33,281 nucleotides of DNA from Nocardioides sp. (GTDB lineage: Bacteria; Actinomycetota; Actinomycetes; Propionibacteriales; Nocardioidaceae), in NCBI RefSeq assembly GCF_014360585.1, contig NZ_JACIXG010000055.1, forward strand, positions 1 to 33,281, in the 5' to 3' direction. The stretch's first letter is position 1. Each line of letters starts with the position of its first letter. Positions 6,536-14,863 of the stretch are shown piece after piece. Both the position numbers and the translations under genes were made by a program. A model generated the notes under the pieces. That model was not told where the DNA came from. It saw only the letters and a program-made list of their open reading frames with translations, and did not search any database.

Positions 6536-8374
6536 ATGGGCATGACCACGGCAGACCACGAGACCTTCGAGGCGTTCTATCAGGACGTCCGTGGACGCCT
6601 CCTTCTCCAAACCTGGTCGCTGACCGGGGACCTGGAGGCTGCGAAGGCCGCCGTGCGGGGCGCGATGGTCATCACCTGGCACCACTGGCGCAAGGTGAAG
6701 CCGATGGACGACTTCGAGCGCGAGGACTGGGTCCGGCCGATCGCCTGGTCCAAGGCGATCCGCAACCACTCGGTGCCGCTGCTCCACCGCGACCAGACGA
6801 TCGCGCCGGAGGCTCGCAGCACCCTCTCCGCGCTGCGCAGCCTGCCGCTCCACAACCGCAAGGTCTTCCTGCTGGGCCATCTCACCAGCGTCGACCTCGC
6901 CCAGCTGGCCCGCGAGGTCAGCACCCCGATCAGCCGCACCGAGACGGACCTGCAGGCCGCAAACGCCGCCATCTGCGACCAGCTCGGCATCCCCCCGGAG
7001 CAACTGCAGACCATCTTCGACCCGCTCGTCGACGTGCTCACCGAGCAGCCCTGGCCGAAGACCTCGGCGATCACCACCGCCGGCGCGGTGCGCCGGCGAG
7101 TGCACACCGCCATCGGCGCCGCCGCGGCCATCGCCGCCCTGGTCGGCACCGGCTTCTTCGTCACCCAGGACGCCGAGACCGCGCCCCGACTCAACACGCT
7201 GTCGATGAAGTCGGCCGCCGAGGAGTTCGAGGTCGAGCCGAGCGAGATCCCCGGCAAGAAGCTGACCGCCAAGGACCTGATGACCGAGGAGGACGTGGCG
7301 AAGGTCTACGGCGGCTCCTGGGCCGTCGACATCTCCTCCGACAACCTCGAGGGCACCGGCCTCACCATCCCCTGCCAGGTCGAGCCCTCGGCCGGCGAGC
7401 GACCGGTGGCCAGCCTGGCGCGCACCTTCGCCGCCAAGCCGAAGGCGACCACCGCCGGCACCACGATCGAGTCATCCGTCGATGCGGAGGCTGCGACTGC
7501 GGCGTACAAGAAGATGCAGGGGTGGTACGCAGCATGTGCCGAGCCCCGCTACCAGCTGATGTTCACCGAGTCGGTGAAGGGCATCGGCGACGAGGCGACC
7601 CTCTTCACCTACCGCGACTGGGAGAACAACCGGGCAGTGACCTACGGGGTCGCTCGCACCGGTAGGCACACCGCCGCGGTCACCGTGAAGGTCGACGGCA
7701 AGTCCAGCACGACCGCGGCCAGGACCTCGACCATGCTCGGCACCGCCCTCCACAACCTCTGCTCGATGCCGGACGCAGGTGCGTGCGTGGAGACCAAGCG
7801 GCCGCGGGAGACCGTGGTCCCGCTCGCCACCGGCAAGGCGCCCGGGCTGATCAACGAGACGGACCTTCCCCCGGTGAGCACCATCGGCGACCCGTGGGAG
7901 GGCACCGAGGCGAAGCCGGCCAAGACCAACCCGGCCCAGACCCGCTGCGACAACACCCAGTTCAACGTCAAGGGCATGTCCGGGGCGCAGACCCGCGACT
8001 TCGTGATCCCCGAGACCAAGAAGAAGCTCGCCAAGACTTTCGGGCTCACCGAGACCGTCGGCAAGTTCGGCTCCGCCAAGGAGGCGCAGGCGTTCAACGC
8101 CGCGATCAAGACGCGGCTGAGCAAGTGCAGCGACAAGCAGCTCGGCAGCCACGTCACGCAGATCGCGACCGAGCCGATCAAGGACGGCGCGATCATGGTG
8201 TGGGACATCCGGGTCGAGCTCGAGAACTCCTCGGTCCTCTACCGGATGGCCGCGATCCGCCGAGGCGCCAACGTCGCCCAGATGAGCTTCGTACCCGACG
8301 GCGCCGCCGCCATCGGCAAGTCCGACTTCGTCGCGCTCGCCAAGCGCGCTGCGTACCGGCTCGACTATCTCTGA
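6536..8374 (+). CDS. Degenerate sigma-like domain fused to a membrane-anchored extracellular sensor
   Basis: The first 170 residues of this 612-residue protein follow an ECF sigma factor in layout: FEAFYQDVRGRLLLQTW and EAAKAAVRGAMVITWHHWRK match region 2 of the paired sigma factors downstream (FDAFYNASYRRVCAQVY). STLSALRSLPLHNRKVFLL with a degenerate helix-turn-helix matches region 4. The recognition helix reads ISRTETDLQAA where the real sigmas have TGTIKARLARG, losing the basic residues. A membrane segment at about 186-210 (TAIGAAAAIAALVGTGFFV) follows, then about 400 extracellular residues containing two domains similar in style to the sensors encoded downstream and to PknH-type sensor domains (Cys in IPCQVEP, YAACAEP, LCSMPDAGACVE, RCDNTQF). 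Starts at 6536 and 6542 are both possible. No good Shine-Dalgarno is visible, so leaderless translation is possible. It probably senses a surface signal; DNA binding seems unlikely. Confidence 0.75.
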   Translation: MGMTTADHETFEAFYQDVRGRLLLQTWSLTGDLEAAKAAVRGAMVITWHHWRKVKPMDDFEREDWVRPIAWSKAIRNHSVPLLHRDQTIAPEARSTLSALRSLPLHNRKVFLLGHLTSVDLAQLAREVSTPISRTETDLQAANAAICDQLGIPPEQLQTIFDPLVDVLTEQPWPKTSAITTAGAVRRRVHTAIGAAAAIAALVGTGFFVTQDAETAPRLNTLSMKSAAEEFEVEPSEIPGKKLTAKDLMTEEDVAKVYGGSWAVDISSDNLEGTGLTIPCQVEPSAGERPVASLARTFAAKPKATTAGTTIESSVDAEAATAAYKKMQGWYAACAEPRYQLMFTESVKGIGDEATLFTYRDWENNRAVTYGVARTGRHTAAVTVKVDGKSSTTAARTSTMLGTALHNLCSMPDAGACVETKRPRETVVPLATGKAPGLINETDLPPVSTIGDPWEGTEAKPAKTNPAQTRCDNTQFNVKGMSGAQTRDFVIPETKKKLAKTFGLTETVGKFGSAKEAQAFNAAIKTRLSKCSDKQLGSHVTQIATEPIKDGAIMVWDIRVELENSSVLYRMAAIRRGANVAQMSFVPDGAAAIGKSDFVALAKRAAYRLDYL

Positions 8375-8452
8375 GCTCGGTTCCAACGGTCTCGGCTGAG
8401 ACTTTTCCTTCCGGATGCAACCGGACCTGCCTTTCACGCATCTGACCCGGTG

Positions 8453-8488
8453 AGACTGGCGTAGCGCCAGATCAGGCACGGCCAGTCT
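8453..8488 (+). promoter_or_regulatory. Nested inverted repeats ahead of the first ECF sigma gene
   Basis: AGACTGGC (8453-8460) and GCCAGTCT (8481-8488) form a perfect 8-bp inverted repeat. Inside it CTGGCG (8456-8461) and CGCCAG (8465-8470) form a second hairpin with a 3-base loop. The two use the same left arm and are mutually exclusive. The outer right arm touches the Shine-Dalgarno region (TGGGAGG, 8488-8494) of the sigma start at 8500, so it could act as an operator or a leader switch. Confidence 0.5.
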
Positions 8489-8499
8489 GGGAGGCAGCG

Positions 8500-9003
8500 A
8501 TGGACGAGAACGAGTTCGACGCGTTCTACAACGCGTCCTACCGCCGCGTCTGCGCCCAGGTCTACGCCATGATCGGCGACTTCGACGAAGCCGCCGAGTG
8601 CGTCCAGGAAGCCTTCGCCCGCGCCTGGGCACACCGACGGAAGATGTCCTCGGTCGACTACCCCGAAGCCTGGGTGCGCACCACCGCCTACCGCCTCGCA
8701 GTGGGCCGCTGGCGCCGCAAGAAGTACGCCAGCCGCGCCGCCGACAGAGCAGTCGGCGTCAAGATGGAGATGCCCCCGGTCGACGAGACCCACGTCGCCC
8801 TGGTCGCCGCCCTCAAGCAGCTCCCCGAGGCGCAGCGCCAGGCCATCGTCCTGCACCACATCGCCGATCTACCGGTCCACCAGGTGGCCACCGAGGTCGG
8901 CGCCCCCACCGGCACCATCAAGGCCCGCCTGGCTCGAGGACGGGCCACCCTGGCCGAGCTGCTTGCCGACGAAAGACCCGGCGCCGTCTGGAAGGAGGCC
9001 TGA
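8500..9003 (+). CDS. ECF-type RNA polymerase sigma factor (copy 1)
   Basis: This 167-residue protein consists of the two domains of an ECF sigma factor. Region 2 runs from EFDAFYNASYRRVC through DEAAECVQEAFARAWAHRRK, with promoter-melting/-10 residues around YPEAWVRTTAYRLAVGRWRR. Region 4 has LKQLPEAQRQAIVLHHIADL and the helix-turn-helix VHQVATEVGAPTGTIKARLA. GGGAGG lies 5 bases before the ATG. The membrane sensor starts after a single-base gap, so the two are translationally linked, and that product is the likely anti-sigma partner. Copy 2 at 10647 shares 152 of 167 residues by my count. The exact ECF group is not assigned; it resembles SigE-family actinobacterial factors. Confidence 0.95.
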   Translation: MDENEFDAFYNASYRRVCAQVYAMIGDFDEAAECVQEAFARAWAHRRKMSSVDYPEAWVRTTAYRLAVGRWRRKKYASRAADRAVGVKMEMPPVDETHVALVAALKQLPEAQRQAIVLHHIADLPVHQVATEVGAPTGTIKARLARGRATLAELLADERPGAVWKEA

Positions 9004-9004
9004 G

Positions 9005-10549
9005 ATGAGTGACCCGATCTCGCGCCTGGACCAGTTCCGCGCCGACACCCCTGGAGCGCCGATGAAGTCCGCAGCCGAGGTACGCCAACGGGGGGATCAG
9101 ATCCGACGCCGCCGTCGCGCGGTCGTCGTCGCCGGTGCCGCCGCTGTGGCCGCCATCGTCGCCGGACCGATCATCTTCTTCTCCGCCGGAGTCGGCGAAC
9201 GCGCCTTGGACCCGGCACCGCCACCGAGCGAGACGCCGAGCACCACCACGCCCAGTCCATCCGGATCCGCAGGCCCGTCCACCATGACCCGTGCCGATCT
9301 CCCGGTCGCCGAGGACCTGATCGCCCCTCTCGAGGCATCCTGGGGCGAGACCCAGACCTACGACGGCGAGGGCGGCGACGCCTACAACCCATGCCTCACC
9401 AAGACGCTGGGCGATTCCGCGGCCGATGCGACCTTCCGCCGCGACTTCGCGATCGGTCCGTCGCTGAACGCCGGGGTGGAGGACTACGGGATGATGAGCG
9501 CCGTGGTCGCCGAGTTCCGGTCGCCAGAGGCCGCCGAGGACGTCCGCGCCGATCTCTCGACGGCGGCCGCCTCCTGCACCCCGCTCGACGCGAGTCCGGC
9601 CGGTTCGCTACCTGTCGCGGGCGGCGTCGTCTCGCGCGGCGACATCAATGTCGTCACCTACGTCTCCAACGATCCCGGAGCGAACGCTCGCCCCGAGATC
9701 GCGACGGCCGTGGTCGTCGCCGAAGACCGGGTGCTGGTTCTGACGCGTCAGCGTGGCGCGAAGGAGCAGGTCTCGTCAGACTTCCTTCAGACCTCCCTGC
9801 AGACCTCCGCGGTCAACGCCGCCCACCGGATGGTCGGCGTCGAGCCGCCTGCCCCGCCTGACGAACCTGCGTCGAGCCCGGCATCCTCGTCGGCATCCTC
9901 GTCCGCATCCTCGTCCGCGCCCGCGGCGATCCTCGACGACTCCCACCTCGTCGTGGCCGGGTCGCTGCCGAGGCTGCCGCTGGAGGGTGAGTCGTCCGCG
10001 GTGTGGCAGCAGATCGCACCGCAGTCGATCCCGACGCTCTACTGCCAAGGCGCGTGGCTCTCCACGTTGAAGGCCGCCGAGTCGGTCAGCCGGGAGTTCC
10101 GGCTCGAGAACCCGGGCGAGATCGGCAAGGTCAACGTGACGGTGCTGGAATTCACTACGAAGGCTGCTGCCGACGGGGCGTACGAGACGGTCTACGACTG
10201 GCTCGACACCTGCCCGGCGTCGATGAACGACGCGAAGCTCTTCAAGGCCGAGCCGGTCGAATCCATCGAGGTCGACACCAGCCCCGCGATCGACCGCGCC
10301 GCGCAGACCCTCGCCGAGTACGCCGGTGATTGCGGCGGCCAGGGCTGCGACGCCACCTGGTACGACCATCAGACGGTCGCCCAGCTCGGGACCCGGTTGG
10401 TACTGGTCACCCACGCCGAGTCCGGTGGCCCCTGCCCTCCGACCAGGGCCTGCCCGCCGGAGGACCCGTCGGACTACAGCGAGTGGGACAACAGGGTCGC
10501 CCAGACGGTCGAGGCCACAGTGGGCCGAGCCGTCCAGGACCTGTCGTGA
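9005..10549 (+). CDS. Membrane-anchored sensor / putative anti-sigma factor (copy 1)
   Basis: The 514-residue protein has a short cytoplasmic part (MSDPISRLDQFRAD, then a basic RRRRRAV stretch), one membrane helix at about 39-59 (VVVAGAAAVAAIVAGPIIFF) and a large extracellular region. That region holds two related halves, each with paired cysteines and a segment of the form 'VAEFRSPEAAEDVRADL' or 'VLEFTTKAAADGAYETV', like PknH-type sensor domains. A Ser/Ala-rich linker separates them. It begins one base after the sigma stop codon, and GGAGG is supplied by the end of the sigma gene. No ZAS zinc motif or other classical anti-sigma fold is obvious in the 38-residue cytoplasmic tail, so the anti-sigma role is inferred from context. 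The conserved N-terminus MSDPISRLDQFRAD is shared with copy 2 and is the likely sigma-contact segment. Confidence 0.82.
   Translation: MSDPISRLDQFRADTPGAPMKSAAEVRQRGDQIRRRRRAVVVAGAAAVAAIVAGPIIFFSAGVGERALDPAPPPSETPSTTTPSPSGSAGPSTMTRADLPVAEDLIAPLEASWGETQTYDGEGGDAYNPCLTKTLGDSAADATFRRDFAIGPSLNAGVEDYGMMSAVVAEFRSPEAAEDVRADLSTAAASCTPLDASPAGSLPVAGGVVSRGDINVVTYVSNDPGANARPEIATAVVVAEDRVLVLTRQRGAKEQVSSDFLQTSLQTSAVNAAHRMVGVEPPAPPDEPASSPASSSASSSASSSAPAAILDDSHLVVAGSLPRLPLEGESSAVWQQIAPQSIPTLYCQGAWLSTLKAAESVSREFRLENPGEIGKVNVTVLEFTTKAAADGAYETVYDWLDTCPASMNDAKLFKAEPVESIEVDTSPAIDRAAQTLAEYAGDCGGQGCDATWYDHQTVAQLGTRLVLVTHAESGGPCPPTRACPPEDPSDYSEWDNRVAQTVEATVGRAVQDLS
9881..9916 (+). repeat. Three 12-bp tandem repeats encoding the Ser/Ala linker
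   Basis: The unit GCATCCTCGTCS occurs three times in direct succession and encodes ASSS per unit, in the linker between the two extracellular halves of sensor copy 1. The equivalent linker of copy 2 lacks it, so it is a recent expansion and could vary in copy number. Confidence 0.85.
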
Positions 10550-10646
10550 TGAGGTCTCAGTGCAAATGACCTTTACGCTCCCGTACGCCGCCGCAGACAC
10601 TGGCGCACAGGCACAAGTCAGGGAAAGCCATCCGGGAAGGCGAACG

Positions 10647-11150
10647 ATGGACGAACACGAGTTCGACGCGCTGTACAACGCGTCCTACCGCCGCCTGTGT
10701 GCTCAGCTGTACGCCATGATCGGCGACTTCGACGAAGCCGCCGAGTGCGTCCAGGAGGCCTTCGCCCGCGCCTGGGCGCACCGACGCAAGATGTCCTCGG
10801 TCGACTACCCCGAAGCCTGGATCCGGACCACCGCCTACCGTCTCGCGGTCGGCCGCTGGCGCCGCAAGAAGTACGCAGGGCGAGCCGCCGACAGAGCCGT
10901 CGGTGCTCGCACCGAGATGCCCGCGGTCGACGAGTCCCACGTGGCTCTCGTCGCGGCCTTGAAGCAGCTTCCCGAGGCCCAGCGCCAGGCCATCGTCCTG
11001 CACCACATCGCCGACCTGCCCGTCCACCAGGTGGCCACCGAGGTCGGCGCCCCCACCGGCACCATCAAAGCCCGCCTGGCTCGAGGACGAGCCGCCCTCG
11101 CGGAGCTCCTCGCCGAGGACGATCCCGGCGCCGTCTGGAAGGAGGCCTGA
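10647..11150 (+). CDS. ECF-type RNA polymerase sigma factor (copy 2)
   Basis: This is a 167-residue ECF sigma factor collinear with copy 1 at 8500. The 15 differences I count are mostly conservative and cluster at the N-terminus, in the region 2-region 4 linker (VGARTEMPAVDES against VGVKMEMPPVDET) and at the C-terminus. The -10-contact region (one Val/Ile change) and the region 4 recognition helix are otherwise identical, so both should read the same promoters. I chose the ATG at 10647 because GGGAAGG lies 6 bases upstream and it matches the copy 1 start. The open frame extends further upstream without similarity. The partner sensor begins one base after its stop. Confidence 0.95.
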   Translation: MDEHEFDALYNASYRRLCAQLYAMIGDFDEAAECVQEAFARAWAHRRKMSSVDYPEAWIRTTAYRLAVGRWRRKKYAGRAADRAVGARTEMPAVDESHVALVAALKQLPEAQRQAIVLHHIADLPVHQVATEVGAPTGTIKARLARGRAALAELLAEDDPGAVWKEA

Positions 11151-11151
11151 G

Positions 11152-12609
11152 ATGAGTGATCCGATCTCGCGTCTGGACCAGTTCCGCGCCGACGCACCCG
11201 GAGCGCCGATGAGCTCCGCAGCCGAGGCACGGAGACGGGGTGATCAGATCCGCCGACGGAAGCGCACCGTGGTCACCGCAGGCGCGGCCGCCCTCGCCGC
11301 CGTCGTCGCCGGACCGATCATCTTCCTCTCCACCGGACTCGGCGACAAGGCCATCGATCCCGCACCCGCACCGAGCGACCTCAGCCGGGCCAACCTGCCG
11401 ACCGAGGGCGACCTCGTCGCCGACGACCCCTATCCGGCATGGGTCCAGGAGCAGACCTACGACGGTGAGGGCACCGACACCTACAACGACTGCCTCACCG
11501 AGTCCCTGAGCGACTCCGGCGCGCAGGCGGCGGTCCGCCGTGACTTCGTCGCGAAGCCCGGGGAGGAGATGGCGGACGCGGCAGGCACTCTGAACGCCGT
11601 CGTCGCCGAGTTCGGCTCGGCCGACGAGGCCGAGAGGGTACGCAGCGACCTCACCGACGCCGCAGCCTCGTGTCCCGGCGTGGACGGAGCAGAGGTGGCC
11701 GGGTCGCTACCGGTCGAGGGCGGTGTCATCTCGGGCGGCAACGTCGACGTCGTCACCTACCTGCCTGTCGAGCCCGAGATGAACGCTCGCTGGGAGGTGG
11801 CGACGGCCGTCGTCTCCGCGGAGGACCGGGTGCTGGTGATGACGCGGAAGCGCGGCGTGCAGGACTACGTGTCACCGACCACTCTGCAGACCTCTGCCGT
11901 CAACGCCGCCTACCGGATGGTCGGCGCCACACCGCCAAGCGATCCGTCCGCCGACCCGACGGAGACAGGATCGCCCGCGGCGGACGGTCTCAGCGCCGCC
12001 AACCTGATCGACGGCAGCACCCTTCCCGCGCTCGACCGCTTCGAGAGCCCTCTCGGCTGGAACCAGTACACGCCCGCCTCTGACGTACCGACCCTCGCCT
12101 GCCAGAAGGAGTCGCTCTCCTCGCTCGGTGCGTCGGCGAAGGTGGCGTCCGACTACCGCTGGGACACCGACAGTGCCATGGTCGGCCAGGTCCACATGGC
12201 GGTGCTGGAGTTCCCCGACGTGAACGCCGCCGGCGCTGCGTACAACGAGATCATGGAGTGGCAGGAGGTCTGCCCGGCCAACAAGCTCGGGGTCAACCCG
12301 GAGGTCACCTCGCTGCCCACCGATGTCAGTGCCGACCTCGATGCCGGGCCGAAGCGCGCGGCACGCTCTCAGGCGACGTATCCCGGGGCGGACGGCAACG
12401 ACAGTCTCTGGTTCGAGACCGAGCTGGTCGCCCAGTACGAGACCCGGCTGGTCCTGGTCGGCTACGCCGAGATCGCCGGGCCGTGCCCGCCGAGCACCGG
12501 CGACAAGAACGACCCGTGCTACCAGCCCGACCAGCCTGACTCGTGGCCGGACCGGATCCTCGCGATCGAGAAGGCGGCGGTGGCAGCCGGCATCAGCGAC
12601 CTCCGCTGA
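11152..12609 (+). CDS. Membrane-anchored sensor / putative anti-sigma factor (copy 2)
   Basis: This 485-residue paralogue of the 9005 product has the same N-terminus (MSDPISRLDQFRAD), basic stretch (RRRKRTVV), membrane helix at about 39-59 and two extracellular halves with QEQTYDGEGTDTYNDCL, VAEFGSADEAERVRSDL and VLEFPDVNAAGAAYNEI. The cytoplasmic and membrane parts are nearly identical to copy 1, while the extracellular part has diverged clearly and the linker is shorter. Such a pattern suggests a shared sigma contact but different external ligands. It starts one base after the sigma copy 2 stop with GGAGG just upstream. The function in signal sensing is inferred. Confidence 0.82.
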   Translation: MSDPISRLDQFRADAPGAPMSSAAEARRRGDQIRRRKRTVVTAGAAALAAVVAGPIIFLSTGLGDKAIDPAPAPSDLSRANLPTEGDLVADDPYPAWVQEQTYDGEGTDTYNDCLTESLSDSGAQAAVRRDFVAKPGEEMADAAGTLNAVVAEFGSADEAERVRSDLTDAAASCPGVDGAEVAGSLPVEGGVISGGNVDVVTYLPVEPEMNARWEVATAVVSAEDRVLVMTRKRGVQDYVSPTTLQTSAVNAAYRMVGATPPSDPSADPTETGSPAADGLSAANLIDGSTLPALDRFESPLGWNQYTPASDVPTLACQKESLSSLGASAKVASDYRWDTDSAMVGQVHMAVLEFPDVNAAGAAYNEIMEWQEVCPANKLGVNPEVTSLPTDVSADLDAGPKRAARSQATYPGADGNDSLWFETELVAQYETRLVLVGYAEIAGPCPPSTGDKNDPCYQPDQPDSWPDRILAIEKAAVAAGISDLR

Positions 12610-12724
12610 GTCAGAGCTCGGGCGAGACTCCGGTCACACCGCGCGCACCCGGGGAAGACACGTATGGGTCAGGGCGTTCGAACCCGACAGAGCCCCGAAC
12701 CGTGACAACCCTGGAGAAGCCCTC

Positions 12725-14101
12725 GTGTCCACCACCCCCACCGCCCGACGGCGACTGCCGCTGCCGTCCTTCTCGGTCCAGATCATCCTGGGCCTCGTCC
12801 TCGGCGTCGCGCTCGGCGCGGTCGCGCGAGCGATCGGCCCCGGGGCCGGAGACGAGGCCAACTGGCTGACGACGACCCTCTCCACGATCGGCGACTCGTT
12901 CGTCTCGCTGCTCAAGGCAGTCGTCGTACCGCTGATCTTCACCGCCATCATCGCCTCGATCGCCAACCTGCGTACGGTCAGCAACGCGGCCCGGCTCGCG
13001 GGGCAGACGCTACTGTGGTTCGCGATCACGGCGGGGATCTCGGTCGTGATCGGCATCGGCCTGGGGCTGCTCTTCCGCCCCGGCACCAACACCGCGGTCA
13101 ACGCCTCGGATGCGGCCGAGACCGGGGCGTCCGCGTCGTGGCTCGACTTCCTCCAGGGTCTGATCCCCGGCAACTTCCTCGGCCTCGAGGCGTCGACCAG
13201 CGTCGAACAGGTCGGTGGGAGCCCGCTCGCGGAGACGGCACTGAGCTTCAACGTCCTCCAGGTGCTCGTGGTGGCCCTCGCGATCGGCATCGCGGCGCTC
13301 AAGACCGGGGAGAAGGCCGAGCCGTTCCTCGCCTTCAACCGCTCCTTCCTCGCCATCGTGCAGAAGGTGCTGTGGTGGATCATCCGGCTGGCCCCGATCG
13401 GCACCCTCGGCCTGATCGGCAACGCGGTCGCCTCCTACGGCTGGGACTCGCTGAGCTCGCTGGCCTGGTTCGCGGTGGCCGTCTACGTCGGTCTGGCGCT
13501 GGTCCTGTTCGTCGTCTACCCGGTGCTGCTGCGCGTCAACGGCCTCAACCCGCTGGCGTACTTCCGCGGTGCCTGGCCGGCGATCCAGCTCGCCTTCGTC
13601 TCGCGCTCCTCGGTGGGCACCATGCCGGTGACCGAGCAGGTGACCGTCAAGAACCTCGGTGTCCCGCAGGAGTACGCCTCCTTCGCGGTCCCGCTGGGCT
13701 CGACCACGAAGATGGACGGCTGCGCGTCGATCTACCCGGCGATCTCGGCGATCTTCGTCGCCCAGATCTTCGGGATCGACCTGGGTCTCACCGACTACCT
13801 GCTGATCGCCTTCGTCTCGGTCGTCGGCTCGGCCGCGACCGCCGGTCTCACCGGTGCCGTCGTGATGCTGACCCTCACCCTCTCGACCCTCGGTCTGCCG
13901 CTGGCCGGTGTCGGCCTGCTGCTCGCGATCGACCCGATCCTCGACATGGGCCGCACCGCGGTCAACGTCGCCGGACAGGCGCTGGTCCCGACGATCGTCG
14001 CCAAGCGCGAAGGCATCCTCGACGTCGACCGCTACAGCTCCGCCTCCGCGGACGGGCTGCTGGCCGACGACGAGCCCGCCAAGGAGCCGGTCCCCGCCTG
14101 A
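12725..14101 (+). CDS. Dicarboxylate/amino acid:cation symporter (DAACS family)
   Basis: This 458-residue, multi-pass membrane protein takes up dicarboxylates or acidic amino acids with Na+ or H+. DAACS signatures are visible: SLLKAVVVPLIFTAII near the N-terminus, the re-entrant loop SRSSVGTMPVTEQ (family SSSxTLP), PLGSTTKMDGCA (family NMDGT, here KMDGC), and the substrate-binding helix DPILDMGRTAVNVAGQAL. The Lys and Cys in the usual NMDGT position are unusual and may affect cation or substrate choice. The start is a GTG with GGAG 8 bases upstream; longer in-frame starts would add a non-hydrophobic, atypical N-terminus. It ends at a strong hairpin terminator shared with the convergent FMN reductase gene. 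Confidence 0.93.
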   Translation: MSTTPTARRRLPLPSFSVQIILGLVLGVALGAVARAIGPGAGDEANWLTTTLSTIGDSFVSLLKAVVVPLIFTAIIASIANLRTVSNAARLAGQTLLWFAITAGISVVIGIGLGLLFRPGTNTAVNASDAAETGASASWLDFLQGLIPGNFLGLEASTSVEQVGGSPLAETALSFNVLQVLVVALAIGIAALKTGEKAEPFLAFNRSFLAIVQKVLWWIIRLAPIGTLGLIGNAVASYGWDSLSSLAWFAVAVYVGLALVLFVVYPVLLRVNGLNPLAYFRGAWPAIQLAFVSRSSVGTMPVTEQVTVKNLGVPQEYASFAVPLGSTTKMDGCASIYPAISAIFVAQIFGIDLGLTDYLLIAFVSVVGSAATAGLTGAVVMLTLTLSTLGLPLAGVGLLLAIDPILDMGRTAVNVAGQALVPTIVAKREGILDVDRYSSASADGLLADDEPAKEPVPA

Positions 14102-14125
14102 GGTCGCCCGGACGTACGCGGACAA

Positions 14126-14158
14126 GCGCCCCCGACAGCCATCGGCTGCCGGGGGCGC
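14126..14158. terminator. Bidirectional hairpin terminator
   Basis: Bases 14126-14140 pair with 14144-14158 (GCGCCCCCG arms, one mismatch) around a 3-base loop. It lies between the convergent stop codons of the symporter and the FMN reductase and is GC-rich enough to end transcription both ways. Confidence 0.85.
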
Positions 14159-14164
14159 TCCGTC

Positions 14165-14761
14165 TCACCCGGGGTAGGGCGCCTCGCCGCGCGCGGCCCT
14201 CAGGGCTTCGCCCCACCAGGTGAGCTGGGCGAGCATCGCCTTGGCGTAGACGGCGGACTCCGGGTCGTTCGGCCGCCCGTCCCCGTCGAGGCGCTCCCAG
14301 TAGCGCGGGAAAGCGAGGCGGGCCTGGATCGGGTGGGCGTGCAGCTCGGTCAGCACGTTCTCCAGGTGCAGGGCGGCGTGGCGGCCACCGCTGTCGCCGC
14401 CGTAGGAGACCAAGGCGACCGGTTTCGCCTGCCACTGGGTGAAGTGCCAGTCCAGCGCCGACTTCAACGAGGCCGGGTAGCTGTGGTTGTACTCGGGCGT
14501 GACGATGACGAAGCCGTCGGCGGCCTCGAGGGCGGCGGTCAGCTCTCGCTGACCCTCCGGCCGCGGATAGTCGGCGCCGGCGGCCTTCGGTGACTCGTCG
14601 GGCAGGGACAACGGGATCTCGTGGTCGGCCAGGTCGACCAGCTCGACGTCGAGACCGCCGTACGCCTCGGCCTGCTCGGCCATCCAGGAGCCGAAGATCG
14701 GACCCCCTCGGCCTTCCCGGACGCTGGCGGTGATGACTGCGATACGTAGTGGTGTGTTCAT
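14165..14761 (-). CDS. NADPH-dependent FMN reductase / flavodoxin-like oxidoreductase
   Basis: The 198-residue protein has the flavodoxin-like fold of the NADPH_FMN_red family. It starts RIAVITASVREGRGG, where the Ser-Val-Arg loop binds the FMN phosphate, and contains the signature TPEYNHSYPASLKSALDW and SYGGDSGGRHA. Such enzymes reduce flavins, quinones or chromate with NAD(P)H in the cytoplasm; the physiological substrate cannot be read from the sequence. It is divergently transcribed from the MmyB-type regulator with 102 bases between start codons, a layout in which the regulator usually controls the reductase. Confidence 0.93.
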   Translation of the reverse strand: MNTPLRIAVITASVREGRGGPIFGSWMAEQAEAYGGLDVELVDLADHEIPLSLPDESPKAAGADYPRPEGQRELTAALEAADGFVIVTPEYNHSYPASLKSALDWHFTQWQAKPVALVSYGGDSGGRHAALHLENVLTELHAHPIQARLAFPRYWERLDGDGRPNDPESAVYAKAMLAQLTWWGEALRAARGEAPYPG

Positions 14762-14863
14762 GCCGCCCAGGTTTGCCCGGATCAGCGGCGGGCGGGAGGC
14801 CGAGCCGAGGCTGGCCCCAGCAGGGCCACCATCACCGCCCGCCCGCGCCGTACGCTTGGCAGC

